Shown here one piece after another: positions 25,938 to 34,036 of a DNA stretch of 64,000 nt. The translations under genes and the position numbers were made by a program. The notes beneath the pieces were generated by a model. The model searched no databases and was not told the origin of the DNA. It saw only the letters and a program-made list of their open reading frames with translations. Position 1 is the stretch's first letter, and each line of letters starts with the position of its first letter. Source of the DNA: Rhizobium etli CFN 42 (lineage in GTDB: Bacteria; Pseudomonadota; Alphaproteobacteria; Rhizobiales; Rhizobiaceae); assembly GCF_000092045.1 (NCBI RefSeq), contig NC_007761.1, forward strand, positions 1,243,001-1,307,000. Direction: 5' to 3'.

Positions 25938-26432
25938 TTATGAAATCGACTGCATGTAGCGCATGCCGGTCACGGGACGCGGGATGAAATCCATCTGTTC
26001 GTAGAAGCGGTGGGCGAGCACGTTGCCGGTCGCGGCGCTGACGGAGAGGTAGCAGCAACCTGCGTTGCGCGCCGTCTCGCGGGCCCGGTCGACGAGCAAC
26101 TGCCCGGTGCCGTGGCCGCGATGGCCGTCGCGCACGAAGAGATGGTGCAGGTCCATGCCGCGTTTGCCTTCCTGCGCCCTGTAGAGCGGCACGAGAATGG
26201 CGTATCCGATCAGCCCTTCGCCGGTCTCGGCCACAAGCGCGGTAATCCAGGGCAGCGGGCCGAACAGGTCGCGCTCCAATTGTTCTGGCGTCGTAGCGGC
26301 CGCATCGCCGTGGTGAGCGGCAAGCAGAGCGATCATCTCGTTGAGCTCGGGCAGATCGCGCGGCTTGGCGGTGCGAATCGTCACCACCAATGGGCGCATC
26401 AGTGAAATTTCGCTGTCTTCGATTTCGGTCAT
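25938..26432 (-). CDS. GNAT-family N-acetyltransferase
   Basis: A 164-residue acetyl-CoA-dependent acetyltransferase. The acetyl-CoA pyrophosphate loop is VRDGHRGHGTGQLLVDRAR, with the R/Q-x-x-G-x-G/A pattern, followed by strand CCYLSVSAATGNVLAHRFYE typical of the fold. The N-terminal part has ELNEMIALLAAHHGDAA. The acceptor is unknown. An in-frame ATG twelve residues in (MRPLVVTIRTAKP) is an equally possible start. A hairpin lies in its leader at 26482-26501. Confidence 0.87.
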   Translation of the reverse strand: MTEIEDSEISLMRPLVVTIRTAKPRDLPELNEMIALLAAHHGDAAATTPEQLERDLFGPLPWITALVAETGEGLIGYAILVPLYRAQEGKRGMDLHHLFVRDGHRGHGTGQLLVDRARETARNAGCCYLSVSAATGNVLAHRFYEQMDFIPRPVTGMRYMQSIS

Positions 26433-26481
26433 GGTCTTCGCGTCCTTGATAATCTGCCGTCAGGACGCTGCCGATACAACA

Positions 26482-26501
26482 AAGCCGCCTGACGGCGGCT
26501 T
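26482..26501 (-). terminator. Hairpin in the leader of the acetyltransferase gene
   Basis: On the minus strand AAGCCGCC-GTCA-GGCGGCTT is a perfect 8-bp stem followed by TGTTG. It lies 50 bp before ATG 26432, in the upstream region of two divergent genes. It could be an attenuator or the end of a short unannotated transcript. Confidence 0.45.
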
Positions 26502-26682
26502 GTTGACAATATGATCTGTCGGGCCGCCCTTTACAGGTACAGCCAAAAATACGAGCGGCTCTGGTGCGCGTTTTTGATCATGGCGCATCAATCGCCGCAA
26601 ACCGGGCATTTGTCAATGGCATTGGAGAGTAGCGCTCACGACGCTGTCACGGTCATTGATGTTGGCGGGCACGCTTGATAGG

Positions 26683-26694
26683 ATACCCCCCTAT
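26683..26694. promoter_or_regulatory. dmeR: DmeR/RcnR-type operator (ATA-C6-TAT)
   Basis: ATACCCCCCTAT is a C6 tract flanked by perfect inverted ATA/TAT, the operator type of the CsoR/RcnR/FrmR family. It lies 17 bp before the repressor start, at the expected promoter position, so it should give metal-relieved autoregulation of the dmeRF operon. Confidence 0.75.
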
Positions 26695-26711
26695 GTTATA
26701 AAAGGCCGATC

Positions 26712-26984
26712 ATGTCCCATACCACCCTGCAGAAAAAGAAGCTCATCGCCCGCATCAGCCGCCTGAAGGGGCAGATGGAGGCGGTGGAGCGGGCGCTCGA
26801 GGCCGAACGCCCCTGCGGCGAAATCCTGCAATTGCTGGCCTCGATCCGCGGCGCGTTGACCGGTCTGACCGGCGAGGTACTTGACGATCATCTGCGCGAG
26901 CATGTGCTGAATGCCGCTGACGCCGCCGCAAGGGGCGAGGCGGTCGAGGAAATTTCGGAAGTGTTGCGAACCTATATCCGCTGA
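26712..26984 (+). CDS. dmeR: CsoR/RcnR-family metal-sensing repressor (DmeR-like)
   Basis: A 90-residue all-helical repressor. The family core reads KLIARISRLKGQMEAVERAL, with the cysteine in EAERPCGEILQLLASIRGAL and a His near LDDHLREHVLNAAD. Conserved Cys and His at these places are the metal-binding residues. The next gene, 18 bp on, is a cation diffusion facilitator, the arrangement of the dmeRF cobalt/nickel system described in Rhizobium leguminosarum. It should release the C6 operator when Co(II) or Ni(II) binds. Confidence 0.92.
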   Translation: MSHTTLQKKKLIARISRLKGQMEAVERALEAERPCGEILQLLASIRGALTGLTGEVLDDHLREHVLNAADAAARGEAVEEISEVLRTYIR

Positions 26985-27002
26985 TGAGAGAAGGAGCCTG
27001 GA

Positions 27003-28031
27003 ATGAATGCCGGGATCGGGAAAGCCCAAATGACCGCCCTCGAACACGATCATGTCTTCCTCGGCGCCGATCATCAGCGCAATGAGCTGCGGATCTGGCT
27101 GGTGATCGGCCTGACCGCGGTGATGATGGTGGCTGAAATCGCCGCCGGGACGATCTACGGCTCCATGGCCCTGGTAGCTGATGGCTGGCACATGTCCACC
27201 CACGCCAGCGCGCTGTTGATTTCGGCGCTCGCCTATCTCTTCGCCCGCAAGCAGGCGCGCAACCCACGCTTCACCTTCGGCACCGGCAAGCTCGGCGATC
27301 TCGCGGGTTTCGCCAGCGCCATCATCCTTGCCCTGATCGCGCTGCTGATGGCTTGGGAAAGCTGGCTGCGCCTTTCGAATCCGGTGCCGATCGGTTTTGC
27401 CCAGGCGATCGCCGTTGCGGTGATCGGTCTTGCCGTCAACCTCGCCAGCGCCTGGCTGCTTGCCGGCGGCGGCCACCATGCGCACGGCCATCACGCGCAT
27501 CATCACCACCATCACCATGGCCATCACGATCATGGCGACCACATCCATGATCACCACCACGATCAACACGCCCACGATCAACACGCCAAGGATCAACACC
27601 CAAAGTCTGGCGACAACAATATCCGCGCTGCCTATCTGCATGTCGTTGCCGACGCGCTGACCTCCGTGCTGGCCATCGCGGCGCTGACGCTTGGCAGCCT
27701 TTACGGCTGGCTTTGGCTCGATCCGATCATGGGCATCGTCGGTGGCCTGGTCATCGCCAACTGGTCCTGGAGCCTGATGAAATCTTCGGGCGGCGTCCTT
27801 CTCGATGTCGTGCCGAAAGGCGAGACGCTGCCGGCCGATATTCGCGAGGCGATCGAGACCGAGGAAGACCGGATCACCGATCTGCATGTCTGGCAGGTCG
27901 GCCCGGGCCATCACGCCGCGATCGTCGCCGTCTTGGCCTCCGAGCCGCGCGAGCCGGCATTTTACAAGCGCAGGCTGTCGGCTCTGACGGAATTGTCGCA
28001 TGTGACGGTCGAGGTGACGCGCGCAGCTTGA
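27003..28031 (+). CDS. dmeF: Cation diffusion facilitator, cobalt/nickel efflux (DmeF-like)
   Basis: A 342-residue CDF exporter with six transmembrane helices. The metal site of helix 2 is LVADGWHMSTHASALLISA and that of helix 5 is YLHVVADALTSVLAIAAL, giving the H/D pattern. The loop between helices 4 and 5 (about residues 158-202) is exceptionally His-rich, including HHAHHHHHHHGHHDHGDHIH. This is the hallmark of DmeF. It moves Co/Ni ions from cytoplasm to periplasm in exchange for protons. It forms an operon with dmeR. Ribosome site GAAGGAG. Confidence 0.93.
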   Translation: MNAGIGKAQMTALEHDHVFLGADHQRNELRIWLVIGLTAVMMVAEIAAGTIYGSMALVADGWHMSTHASALLISALAYLFARKQARNPRFTFGTGKLGDLAGFASAIILALIALLMAWESWLRLSNPVPIGFAQAIAVAVIGLAVNLASAWLLAGGGHHAHGHHAHHHHHHHGHHDHGDHIHDHHHDQHAHDQHAKDQHPKSGDNNIRAAYLHVVADALTSVLAIAALTLGSLYGWLWLDPIMGIVGGLVIANWSWSLMKSSGGVLLDVVPKGETLPADIREAIETEEDRITDLHVWQVGPGHHAAIVAVLASEPREPAFYKRRLSALTELSHVTVEVTRAA

Positions 28032-28135
28032 CAGCCGACAACAATGCCGCTTCGTCGGCGGCTTAGTCACCGCCTATGACGAGATGCCGCCGCAATCGCG
28101 CCTTAGCTCTGTTCTCCGACTCGCCGGAGGATGTC

Positions 28136-29026
28136 ATGGATATCAGTCTTACCCGCCGCATGCTGATCGGCTCGGCATTGTGCCTGCCTGCCCTTACGCT
28201 TCCCGTCGCTGCCCAGGACAAGAGCGAGGAGGGCGACGACAATGTCGAGCGCCGCCTGGCCGAACTGGAAAAACGCACCGGCGGACGCCTCGGCGTTTCC
28301 GTGCTCGACACCCAGACCAGTATCTCCTTCGGCTATCGCGGCAGCGAGGCCTTTCCGATGTGCAGCACCTTCAAGGCGCTGGCCGCCGGCTTCGTGCTGG
28401 CCCGCGTCGACAAGGGTGAGGAAAATCTCGAGCGGCGGGTGACCTATGGCAGGGACAAACTTGTCGACCATTCGCCGCTCAGCGAAAAACACGCGGGCGC
28501 CGATGGCATGACGATCGCCGAACTCTGCGAGGCGGCGGTGACGGTCAGCGACAACACGGCCGGCAACCTGCTGCTCGAAAGCTTCGGCGGCCCGGCCGGG
28601 CTTACCGACTGGCTGCGCTCGATCGGCGACGGCACGACCCGTCTCGACCGCACCGAACCGACGCTGAACGAAGGCCGAAAGGACGACCCGCGCGACACGA
28701 CCAGCCCGGATGCGATGCTCGACACGCTCGGCAACCTGACCCTCGGCTCGGTGCTGACTGAAGCCTCCTCGGACAGGCTGATTGCCTGGTTGGTGGCAAG
28801 CACCACAGGCAAGGAGCGGCTGCGGGCCGGCCTGCCTCAGGATTGGAAGGTCGGCGACAAGACCGGCACCGGCCAGAACGGCTCTCTCGGCGACATCGCC
28901 GTCATCTGGCCGCCCGACCGCGGTCCGATCGTCGCGGCCGTCTATATCGCCGAGGCGACCGCGTCGGTGAAGGATCTCAACTCGATCTTTGCCGAAGTCG
29001 GCAAGATGATCACCGAGATGGTGTGA
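28136..29026 (+). CDS. Class A beta-lactamase
   Basis: A secreted serine beta-lactamase of 296 residues. The Tat-like signal TRRMLIGSALCLPALTLPVA precedes the enzyme. The four class A motifs are all visible: S-T-F-K with Ser77 (MCSTFK), SDN in VTVSDNTAGNLL, the omega-loop Glu in RTEPTLNE, and KTG in GDKTGTGQNGS. It therefore should hydrolyse penams/cephalosporins in the periplasm. ATG 28136 follows GGAGG. No ampR-type regulator is next to it; chromosomal class A enzymes are common in rhizobia. Confidence 0.94.
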   Translation: MDISLTRRMLIGSALCLPALTLPVAAQDKSEEGDDNVERRLAELEKRTGGRLGVSVLDTQTSISFGYRGSEAFPMCSTFKALAAGFVLARVDKGEENLERRVTYGRDKLVDHSPLSEKHAGADGMTIAELCEAAVTVSDNTAGNLLLESFGGPAGLTDWLRSIGDGTTRLDRTEPTLNEGRKDDPRDTTSPDAMLDTLGNLTLGSVLTEASSDRLIAWLVASTTGKERLRAGLPQDWKVGDKTGTGQNGSLGDIAVIWPPDRGPIVAAVYIAEATASVKDLNSIFAEVGKMITEMV

Positions 29027-29054
29027 CGCCGGAAATCACTCCAGAAGCAATCGA

Positions 29055-29294
29055 TTACCGCATCGACATCAAGTTCGTGATCAGACCCGGTTTGATTTCG
29101 AGCACGGGCCGATTGGCCTCCGGGTGACCGATGTCTCTCAGCTGATCGGGTGACAGCTCGGCCAGTCGTCGCCGGCTCACGACCGCCCGTCGCCATCCCT
29201 GCAGGCCAGCGAACAGGTTTGCGATGATGTTCATGGGGCCAGGCACCCGGCTTGATGGCGCGCTGACGATGGTCTGTGTTTCCGTATGAGCCAT
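29055..29294 (-). CDS. DUF1127 (YjiS-like) small protein
   Basis: A 79-residue protein with the DUF1127 region GWRRAVVSRRRLAELSPDQL followed by RDIG, the conserved Arg-rich helix and D-I-G turn. Members in alphaproteobacteria are small, abundant and RNA- or phosphate-response-linked, but the function here is unknown. ATG 29294 is preferred over 29339 because GGAGA lies before it. It is divergent from the SARP-type regulator and convergent with the beta-lactamase gene. Confidence 0.82.
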   Translation of the reverse strand: MAHTETQTIVSAPSSRVPGPMNIIANLFAGLQGWRRAVVSRRRLAELSPDQLRDIGHPEANRPVLEIKPGLITNLMSMR

Positions 29295-29471
29295 TTTCCG
29301 ATCTCCCACTTTGGTGATGTGCGGGTGGAAATCTGCCATGCGAGCGTTTTCCGCCTGTCCGGCTGAGCGTGAACGGGGAAGAAAACTTCGATAAGCCGCC
29401 GCTAAATCGGTGTTAAATCCGCCTTCCCCAATGCTATTCTGTCAGCGGCGGTCCAAAGCGGGGGGCTTTCT

Positions 29472-31481
29472 ATGCGCATCAGGTTGCTAGGCGGTCTCGA
29501 GGCTACTTCCGGAGAAGGTGGGCAAGTCCGCTTCGCCACGCGCAAGACGTTGCTGCTGTTTGCTGCCCTGGCGTTGGCAGGCCGCCGCGGCTGTCGCCGG
29601 GAGGTGCTTTCCGAAACCTTCTGGCCGGGACGAAGTAATGAGCAGGCCCGCAGTAGTTTGCGGCAGGCGCTGGTCGATATCAGGCGGTTGTTCCCGGCAA
29701 GCAGTGATGCCAACGTCTATATCGATGGGGACCAGGAGACCGTGGCGCTGATTTTCGCTCCTGGTGAAGCCGACATTTCACTCTTCGAGCGGAAGCTGGT
29801 GACGGGCTCGAGCGCAGATCTCGCCTTCGCAGCCGATCTCTACCGCGGCGAGCTGCTCGAAGGCCAGTCCATTCCGGATGAGTTGGGTGAGTGGTTCGCG
29901 CCCTACCGGAGCACATATCAGCGCAAGGCGCTGCAGCTCGTGGAACGGTTGAGCCTTGCCCTCTTGGAACCAGGCTCCGCGGAAGAATTGCCCTGTGAAG
30001 GCCTTGCCGAGAGACTTCTCGCCTCCGACCCTACGGCGGAGACCGCCCACAGGGCGCTGATGCGGATTCACACTCTCCGCGGCCATGAGAACATGGCCTT
30101 GCGCCAGTTCGAAACCTGCCGGGCTCTCCTGAAGAAGCATCTGGGTGTCGAACCCGAAGCTGAGACGTCGTCCCTGGCCGCCACGCTGCAACCGCGGCAG
30201 CGACCCGGTGATCCGCGGGCCGCCGCGCCCGCAGTCGAGCCGCAGCCGCAGGCCTTCTCCGCTCCGAGGAAACATCATGATCGGCCATCGCTTGCGGTGC
30301 TGCCCTTTCAGAATTTGAGTGGCGACCTGGAACAGGAATATTTTGCCGATGGCATCGTGGAGGATATCACCATCGCACTCGCGCAGTTCCGCCACCTCTA
30401 CGTCATCGCGCGCAATTCGAGCTTCACCTATAAGGGGCAGGCCGTTGACATAAAGCGGGTCGGGCGCGAGCTGGACGTCGACTATGTGGTCGAGGGGAGC
30501 GTGCGCCGCGCGGGTGACCGGCTTCGTATCGCCGGACAACTCATCGACACCTCGACCGGCGCGCATCTCTGGGCAGACCGTTTCGACGGGACGCTGGCGA
30601 ACCTGTTCGATCTGCAGGATCAGGTCGCATCGAGTATCGTCGGCGCAATAACGCCGAAAGTCGAGGAGGCAGAGATCGAGCGCGCCAAACGCAAGCCGAC
30701 AGAGAGCCTCGACGCCTATGACTATTATCTCCGTGGGCTGGCGGCCTTCGACCGGACCGTGACCAACAGATCGGTCGTCGACGAGGCCCTGCGGCTGTTC
30801 ATGAAGGCGATCGAGCGCGATCGGGATTTCGCCATCGCCCACGCCCGGGCGGCGCGATGCTACGCGACCCGAAAGAGCAATGGCTGGATGGTCGATCCGG
30901 CCACCGAAATTGCCGACGCGACCCGACTGGCGAGAAGAGCCGTCGAACTCGGCTGGGACGATGCAGTCGCGCTCTCCTACGGGGGATATGTGCTCGGTTA
31001 TGTCGGTGGCGACCTCGATGAGAGTGCGGCCTGCATCGACCGCGCGCTCTTTCTCAACCCGAACCTGGCCGCTGCCCTCGGCGTCAGCAGTTGGGTGCGA
31101 GCCTGCCTGGGCGAACCGGACAAGGCAGTCGAACATGCTGCCCTCGCCATGCGGCTGAGCCCCTTGGATCCGCGCCTGTTTGCCTGGCAGTTCAACACCG
31201 GCCTGGCTCACTTCTGCGCCGGTCGTTACGAGGACGCCGCCGTCTGGGCGGCGAAATCCCTGCGCCACCAGCCGAACTACCCGAGCGCTATGCGGGTGAT
31301 GGCGGCGGGCCACGCGATGGCCGGTCATAGGGCGGAAGCAGAGGAAACGATCACGCGCCTCCGCCTGCTGGACCCGGCGCTCCGGCTCTCGAATCTTGCC
31401 GACATTCTACCACCGTTCCGGCGTCCGGAGGACCGCAGCCGCTATATTGAGGCTCTTCGTATGGCGGGATTGCCGGAGTAG
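29472..31481 (+). CDS. SARP-type regulator with BTAD, TolB-N-like and TPR domains
   Basis: A 669-residue signalling protein. Residues 1-90 form an OmpR-like winged helix (MRIRLLGGLEATSGEGGQVR). Residues 95-240 are the BTAD helical domain of antibiotic regulators, with ERLLASDPTAETAHRALMRI. Residues about 275-400 resemble the TolB N-terminal/CadC-associated module, LAVLPFQNLSGDLEQEYFAD and VDYVVEGSVRRAGDRLRIAG. The last 250 residues are TPR-like repeats (FMKAIERDRDFAIAHARAAR and others). It should bind DNA and respond to a signal via protein contacts; targets are unknown. Possible neighbours: gcd and beta-lactamase. Confidence 0.88.
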   Translation: MRIRLLGGLEATSGEGGQVRFATRKTLLLFAALALAGRRGCRREVLSETFWPGRSNEQARSSLRQALVDIRRLFPASSDANVYIDGDQETVALIFAPGEADISLFERKLVTGSSADLAFAADLYRGELLEGQSIPDELGEWFAPYRSTYQRKALQLVERLSLALLEPGSAEELPCEGLAERLLASDPTAETAHRALMRIHTLRGHENMALRQFETCRALLKKHLGVEPEAETSSLAATLQPRQRPGDPRAAAPAVEPQPQAFSAPRKHHDRPSLAVLPFQNLSGDLEQEYFADGIVEDITIALAQFRHLYVIARNSSFTYKGQAVDIKRVGRELDVDYVVEGSVRRAGDRLRIAGQLIDTSTGAHLWADRFDGTLANLFDLQDQVASSIVGAITPKVEEAEIERAKRKPTESLDAYDYYLRGLAAFDRTVTNRSVVDEALRLFMKAIERDRDFAIAHARAARCYATRKSNGWMVDPATEIADATRLARRAVELGWDDAVALSYGGYVLGYVGGDLDESAACIDRALFLNPNLAAALGVSSWVRACLGEPDKAVEHAALAMRLSPLDPRLFAWQFNTGLAHFCAGRYEDAAVWAAKSLRHQPNYPSAMRVMAAGHAMAGHRAEAEETITRLRLLDPALRLSNLADILPPFRRPEDRSRYIEALRMAGLPE

Positions 31482-31506
31482 GCATGCGGCGAAGGAGACC
31501 TCGCCA

Positions 31507-33846
31507 TCACGGCAGCGTATAGGCGATGACATAGTCGCCGGGCTTGGTGCCGACCGAGCCGTGGCCGCCGGCGACCATGACGACATATTGCTTGTTGTCG
31601 TCGGTCGTATAGGTCATCGGCGTCGCCTGGCCGCCGGCCGGAAGCCGCGCCCGCCAAAGCTCCCGTCCGTTCGTCACATCATAGGCGCGCAGGTAGTTGT
31701 CGACCGCAGCGCCCAGGAAGGCGACGCCGCCTTTGGTCAGCATCGGCCCGCCGATGCCGGGCACGCCGACCTTGAAGGGCAGCGGCAGCGGCGTCATGTC
31801 GTGCACCGTGCCGTTCTTGTGCATATAGGCGATCTTGCCGGTGCGCAGATCGACGCCGGCGACATAGCCCCATGGCGGCGCCTGGCAGGGGATCTGCATC
31901 GGCCCGAGAAAGGGACCCATGAAGACGCCGTAGGGGGCGCCGTCATTGCGGTTGAGCCCCTGTTCGCTGCCTTTTTCGTCCTGGCCTCGCGGCGGAATGT
32001 CGGCGGCCGGCACAAGGCGCGAGGTGAAGGCGAGATAGGTCGGCATGCCGAACATGATCTGCCGCTCCGGATCCACTGCCACCGAGCCCCAGTTGAAGGT
32101 GCCGAAATTACCGGGATAGACAATCGTCCCTTGAAGCGACGGCGGCGTGTAGCGGCCCTCATAGCGATAGCGGTGGAAATCGATGCGGCAGAGGAGCTGG
32201 TCGAACAGCGACACGCCCCACATGTCCTTTTCCTTGAGTGGCTCCGGCGAGAAGGTGAGGTCGGAGATGGGTTGCGTCGGCGCGGTGTGATCGCCCGAGA
32301 CCGCGCCGCCGGGCGCTGCGATTTCCTTGACCGGGACGATCGGCTCGCCGCTGCGCCGGTCGAGCACATAGAGATCGCCCTGCTTTGTCGGGCCGACGAG
32401 GGCGGGAACCACGCTGCCGTCAGGCTTGGTCAGGTCGATGAGCGCCGGCTGCGCCGGCACGTCCATGTCCCAGAGGTCGTGATGCACCGTCTGGCGCACC
32501 CAGCGCAGCTGCCCGCTGGCGATGTCGAGAGCGACGATCGAGGAGGAGAATTTCTCGACATTGTCGCTGCGGCCGATGCCGATCTGATCGGGAACCTGGT
32601 TGCCGAGCGGGATGTAGACCATGCCAAGCGCTTCGTCGACGCTGAAGACCGACCAGCTGTTCGGCGAGTTGGTCGTATAGGTCTGGCCGCCGGCAAGCGG
32701 CGTCGTCACATCGGGGTTGCCGGAATCCCAGTTCCACAGCAGCGCGCCGGTCTTGATGTCGAAGGCGCGGATGACGCCGGATTGCTCCTCGGTGGAATAA
32801 TTGTCGTTCACCGCCCCCCCGATGATGATCTTGCCGGCCACCGCGACCGGCGGCGAGGTGGAATAATAGTAGCCGGCCGGGTTGAAGCGCATGCCGGTTT
32901 CCAGATGCAGCACGCCCTGATCGGCAAAGCCGGTGCACACCTTGCCGTCGGCCGCATCGAGCGCGATCAGCCGGGCGTCCGAAGTCGGCAGATAGACGCG
33001 TTCGGCGCAGGGCTGGCCGGCGGCGACATCAGGATCGGCATAATAGGTGACGCCGCGGCAGGTCTGATGCTGTCGGTTCGGATTCATTCCGGAGTTCGAG
33101 TCGTATTTCCATTTCTCCTTGCCCGTCTTGGCGTCGAGCGCAATCGCCCAGTTATGCGGCGTGCAGAGATAGAGCGTGTCCTTCACCTTCAGCGGCGTCA
33201 CCTGATAGGTCGTTTCGCTGATATCCTCCGGCCGCTTGACGTCGCCGGTCTGGTATCGCCACACCTCCTTGAGGGTGGAGACGTTCTCCGCGGTGATCTG
33301 GTCGAGCGGCGAGTAGCGCTGGCCGAAGGGCGTGCGGCCATACTGGTGCCATTCGCCATCCGGAACGCTGCCGCCGAAGGCGGGGCTGGCGGCGACCTGA
33401 TCCTTCGGCAGCTCGCCGGCCAGATCGTGGGGGTCCGTCGTCATCGAGTAGAGGGCGACCAGGATGGCGAGAATGACGGGCACGCCGAGTGGCCAGGGAT
33501 TGGCGCCGTAGGTTATGCCCGTGGGGCTTCGAAAGCCGAGCGGCCCGCGGATCCACGGCGTCAGCAGCCAGAGCCCGAGCAGGATGATGACGCCGCCGCG
33601 CGGGCCGAGCTGCCACCAGTCGAAGCCCACCTCCCATACCGCCCAGCCGAGGGCTGCGACCACAAGAACCGCATAGACCCAGAGCGCCACCGCCTTGCGC
33701 ATCAGCAGCAAGCCGGCGGTGATGAGGAACATCAGCCCGGCGAACAGATAGAAGACGCTGCCGCCGAGCGTGACGAGCCAGAGCCCGCCGCCACCGAGCG
33801 CAAGCCCGATGATGATGAAGAGGATGGAGGTGATGACGATCGCCAT
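31507..33846 (-). CDS. gcd: Membrane-bound PQQ glucose dehydrogenase
   Basis: A 779-residue quinoprotein that oxidises glucose to gluconolactone in the periplasm and passes electrons to ubiquinone. Residues 1-145 give five membrane helices (MAIVITSILFIIIGLALGGG). Then the eight-bladed PQQ propeller follows, with WHQYGRTPFGQRYSPLDQIT and repeated W-motifs such as TGKEKWKYDSNSG and GRELWRARLPAGGQATPMTY near the end. Length matches the mGDH family (about 790). ATG 33846 has GGGAGAC before it. No pqq genes lie in the window, so cofactor must come from elsewhere. Confidence 0.94.
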   Translation of the reverse strand: MAIVITSILFIIIGLALGGGGLWLVTLGGSVFYLFAGLMFLITAGLLLMRKAVALWVYAVLVVAALGWAVWEVGFDWWQLGPRGGVIILLGLWLLTPWIRGPLGFRSPTGITYGANPWPLGVPVILAILVALYSMTTDPHDLAGELPKDQVAASPAFGGSVPDGEWHQYGRTPFGQRYSPLDQITAENVSTLKEVWRYQTGDVKRPEDISETTYQVTPLKVKDTLYLCTPHNWAIALDAKTGKEKWKYDSNSGMNPNRQHQTCRGVTYYADPDVAAGQPCAERVYLPTSDARLIALDAADGKVCTGFADQGVLHLETGMRFNPAGYYYSTSPPVAVAGKIIIGGAVNDNYSTEEQSGVIRAFDIKTGALLWNWDSGNPDVTTPLAGGQTYTTNSPNSWSVFSVDEALGMVYIPLGNQVPDQIGIGRSDNVEKFSSSIVALDIASGQLRWVRQTVHHDLWDMDVPAQPALIDLTKPDGSVVPALVGPTKQGDLYVLDRRSGEPIVPVKEIAAPGGAVSGDHTAPTQPISDLTFSPEPLKEKDMWGVSLFDQLLCRIDFHRYRYEGRYTPPSLQGTIVYPGNFGTFNWGSVAVDPERQIMFGMPTYLAFTSRLVPAADIPPRGQDEKGSEQGLNRNDGAPYGVFMGPFLGPMQIPCQAPPWGYVAGVDLRTGKIAYMHKNGTVHDMTPLPLPFKVGVPGIGGPMLTKGGVAFLGAAVDNYLRAYDVTNGRELWRARLPAGGQATPMTYTTDDNKQYVVMVAGGHGSVGTKPGDYVIAYTLP

Positions 33847-34036
33847 AAGGCTGTCTCCCGCGAGGTTTAGCCGGGGTGGAGGAACGGCGGAAGATCCCCG
33901 CCGATCAGGCAGGTAGCGCAAGGGAGAGAGCTTTCAACCGCCGCGTTTGCCGCAGGCTGCCGTCACGTGCTGATGTACAGAATCGGACTTTCCCGCCGAT
34001 GCGGGCCGATGATCGCGGCGCGCAGATAACCGTCAG

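Noticed and set aside
27480..27610. CAT/CAC-rich stretch as a simple tandem repeat
   Set aside because: It is coding: it makes the His-rich metal loop of the DmeF-like transporter.
29055..29339. The longer frame from 29339 for the DUF1127 gene
   Set aside because: The extra 15 residues have no family similarity and the ribosome site is in front of ATG 29294.
31396..33870. An 824-codon frame on the plus strand across the gcd gene
   Set aside because: It is antisense to a clear PQQ dehydrogenase; its residues are Arg/Asp/His-rich as expected for a shadow frame, and no ribosome site is present.
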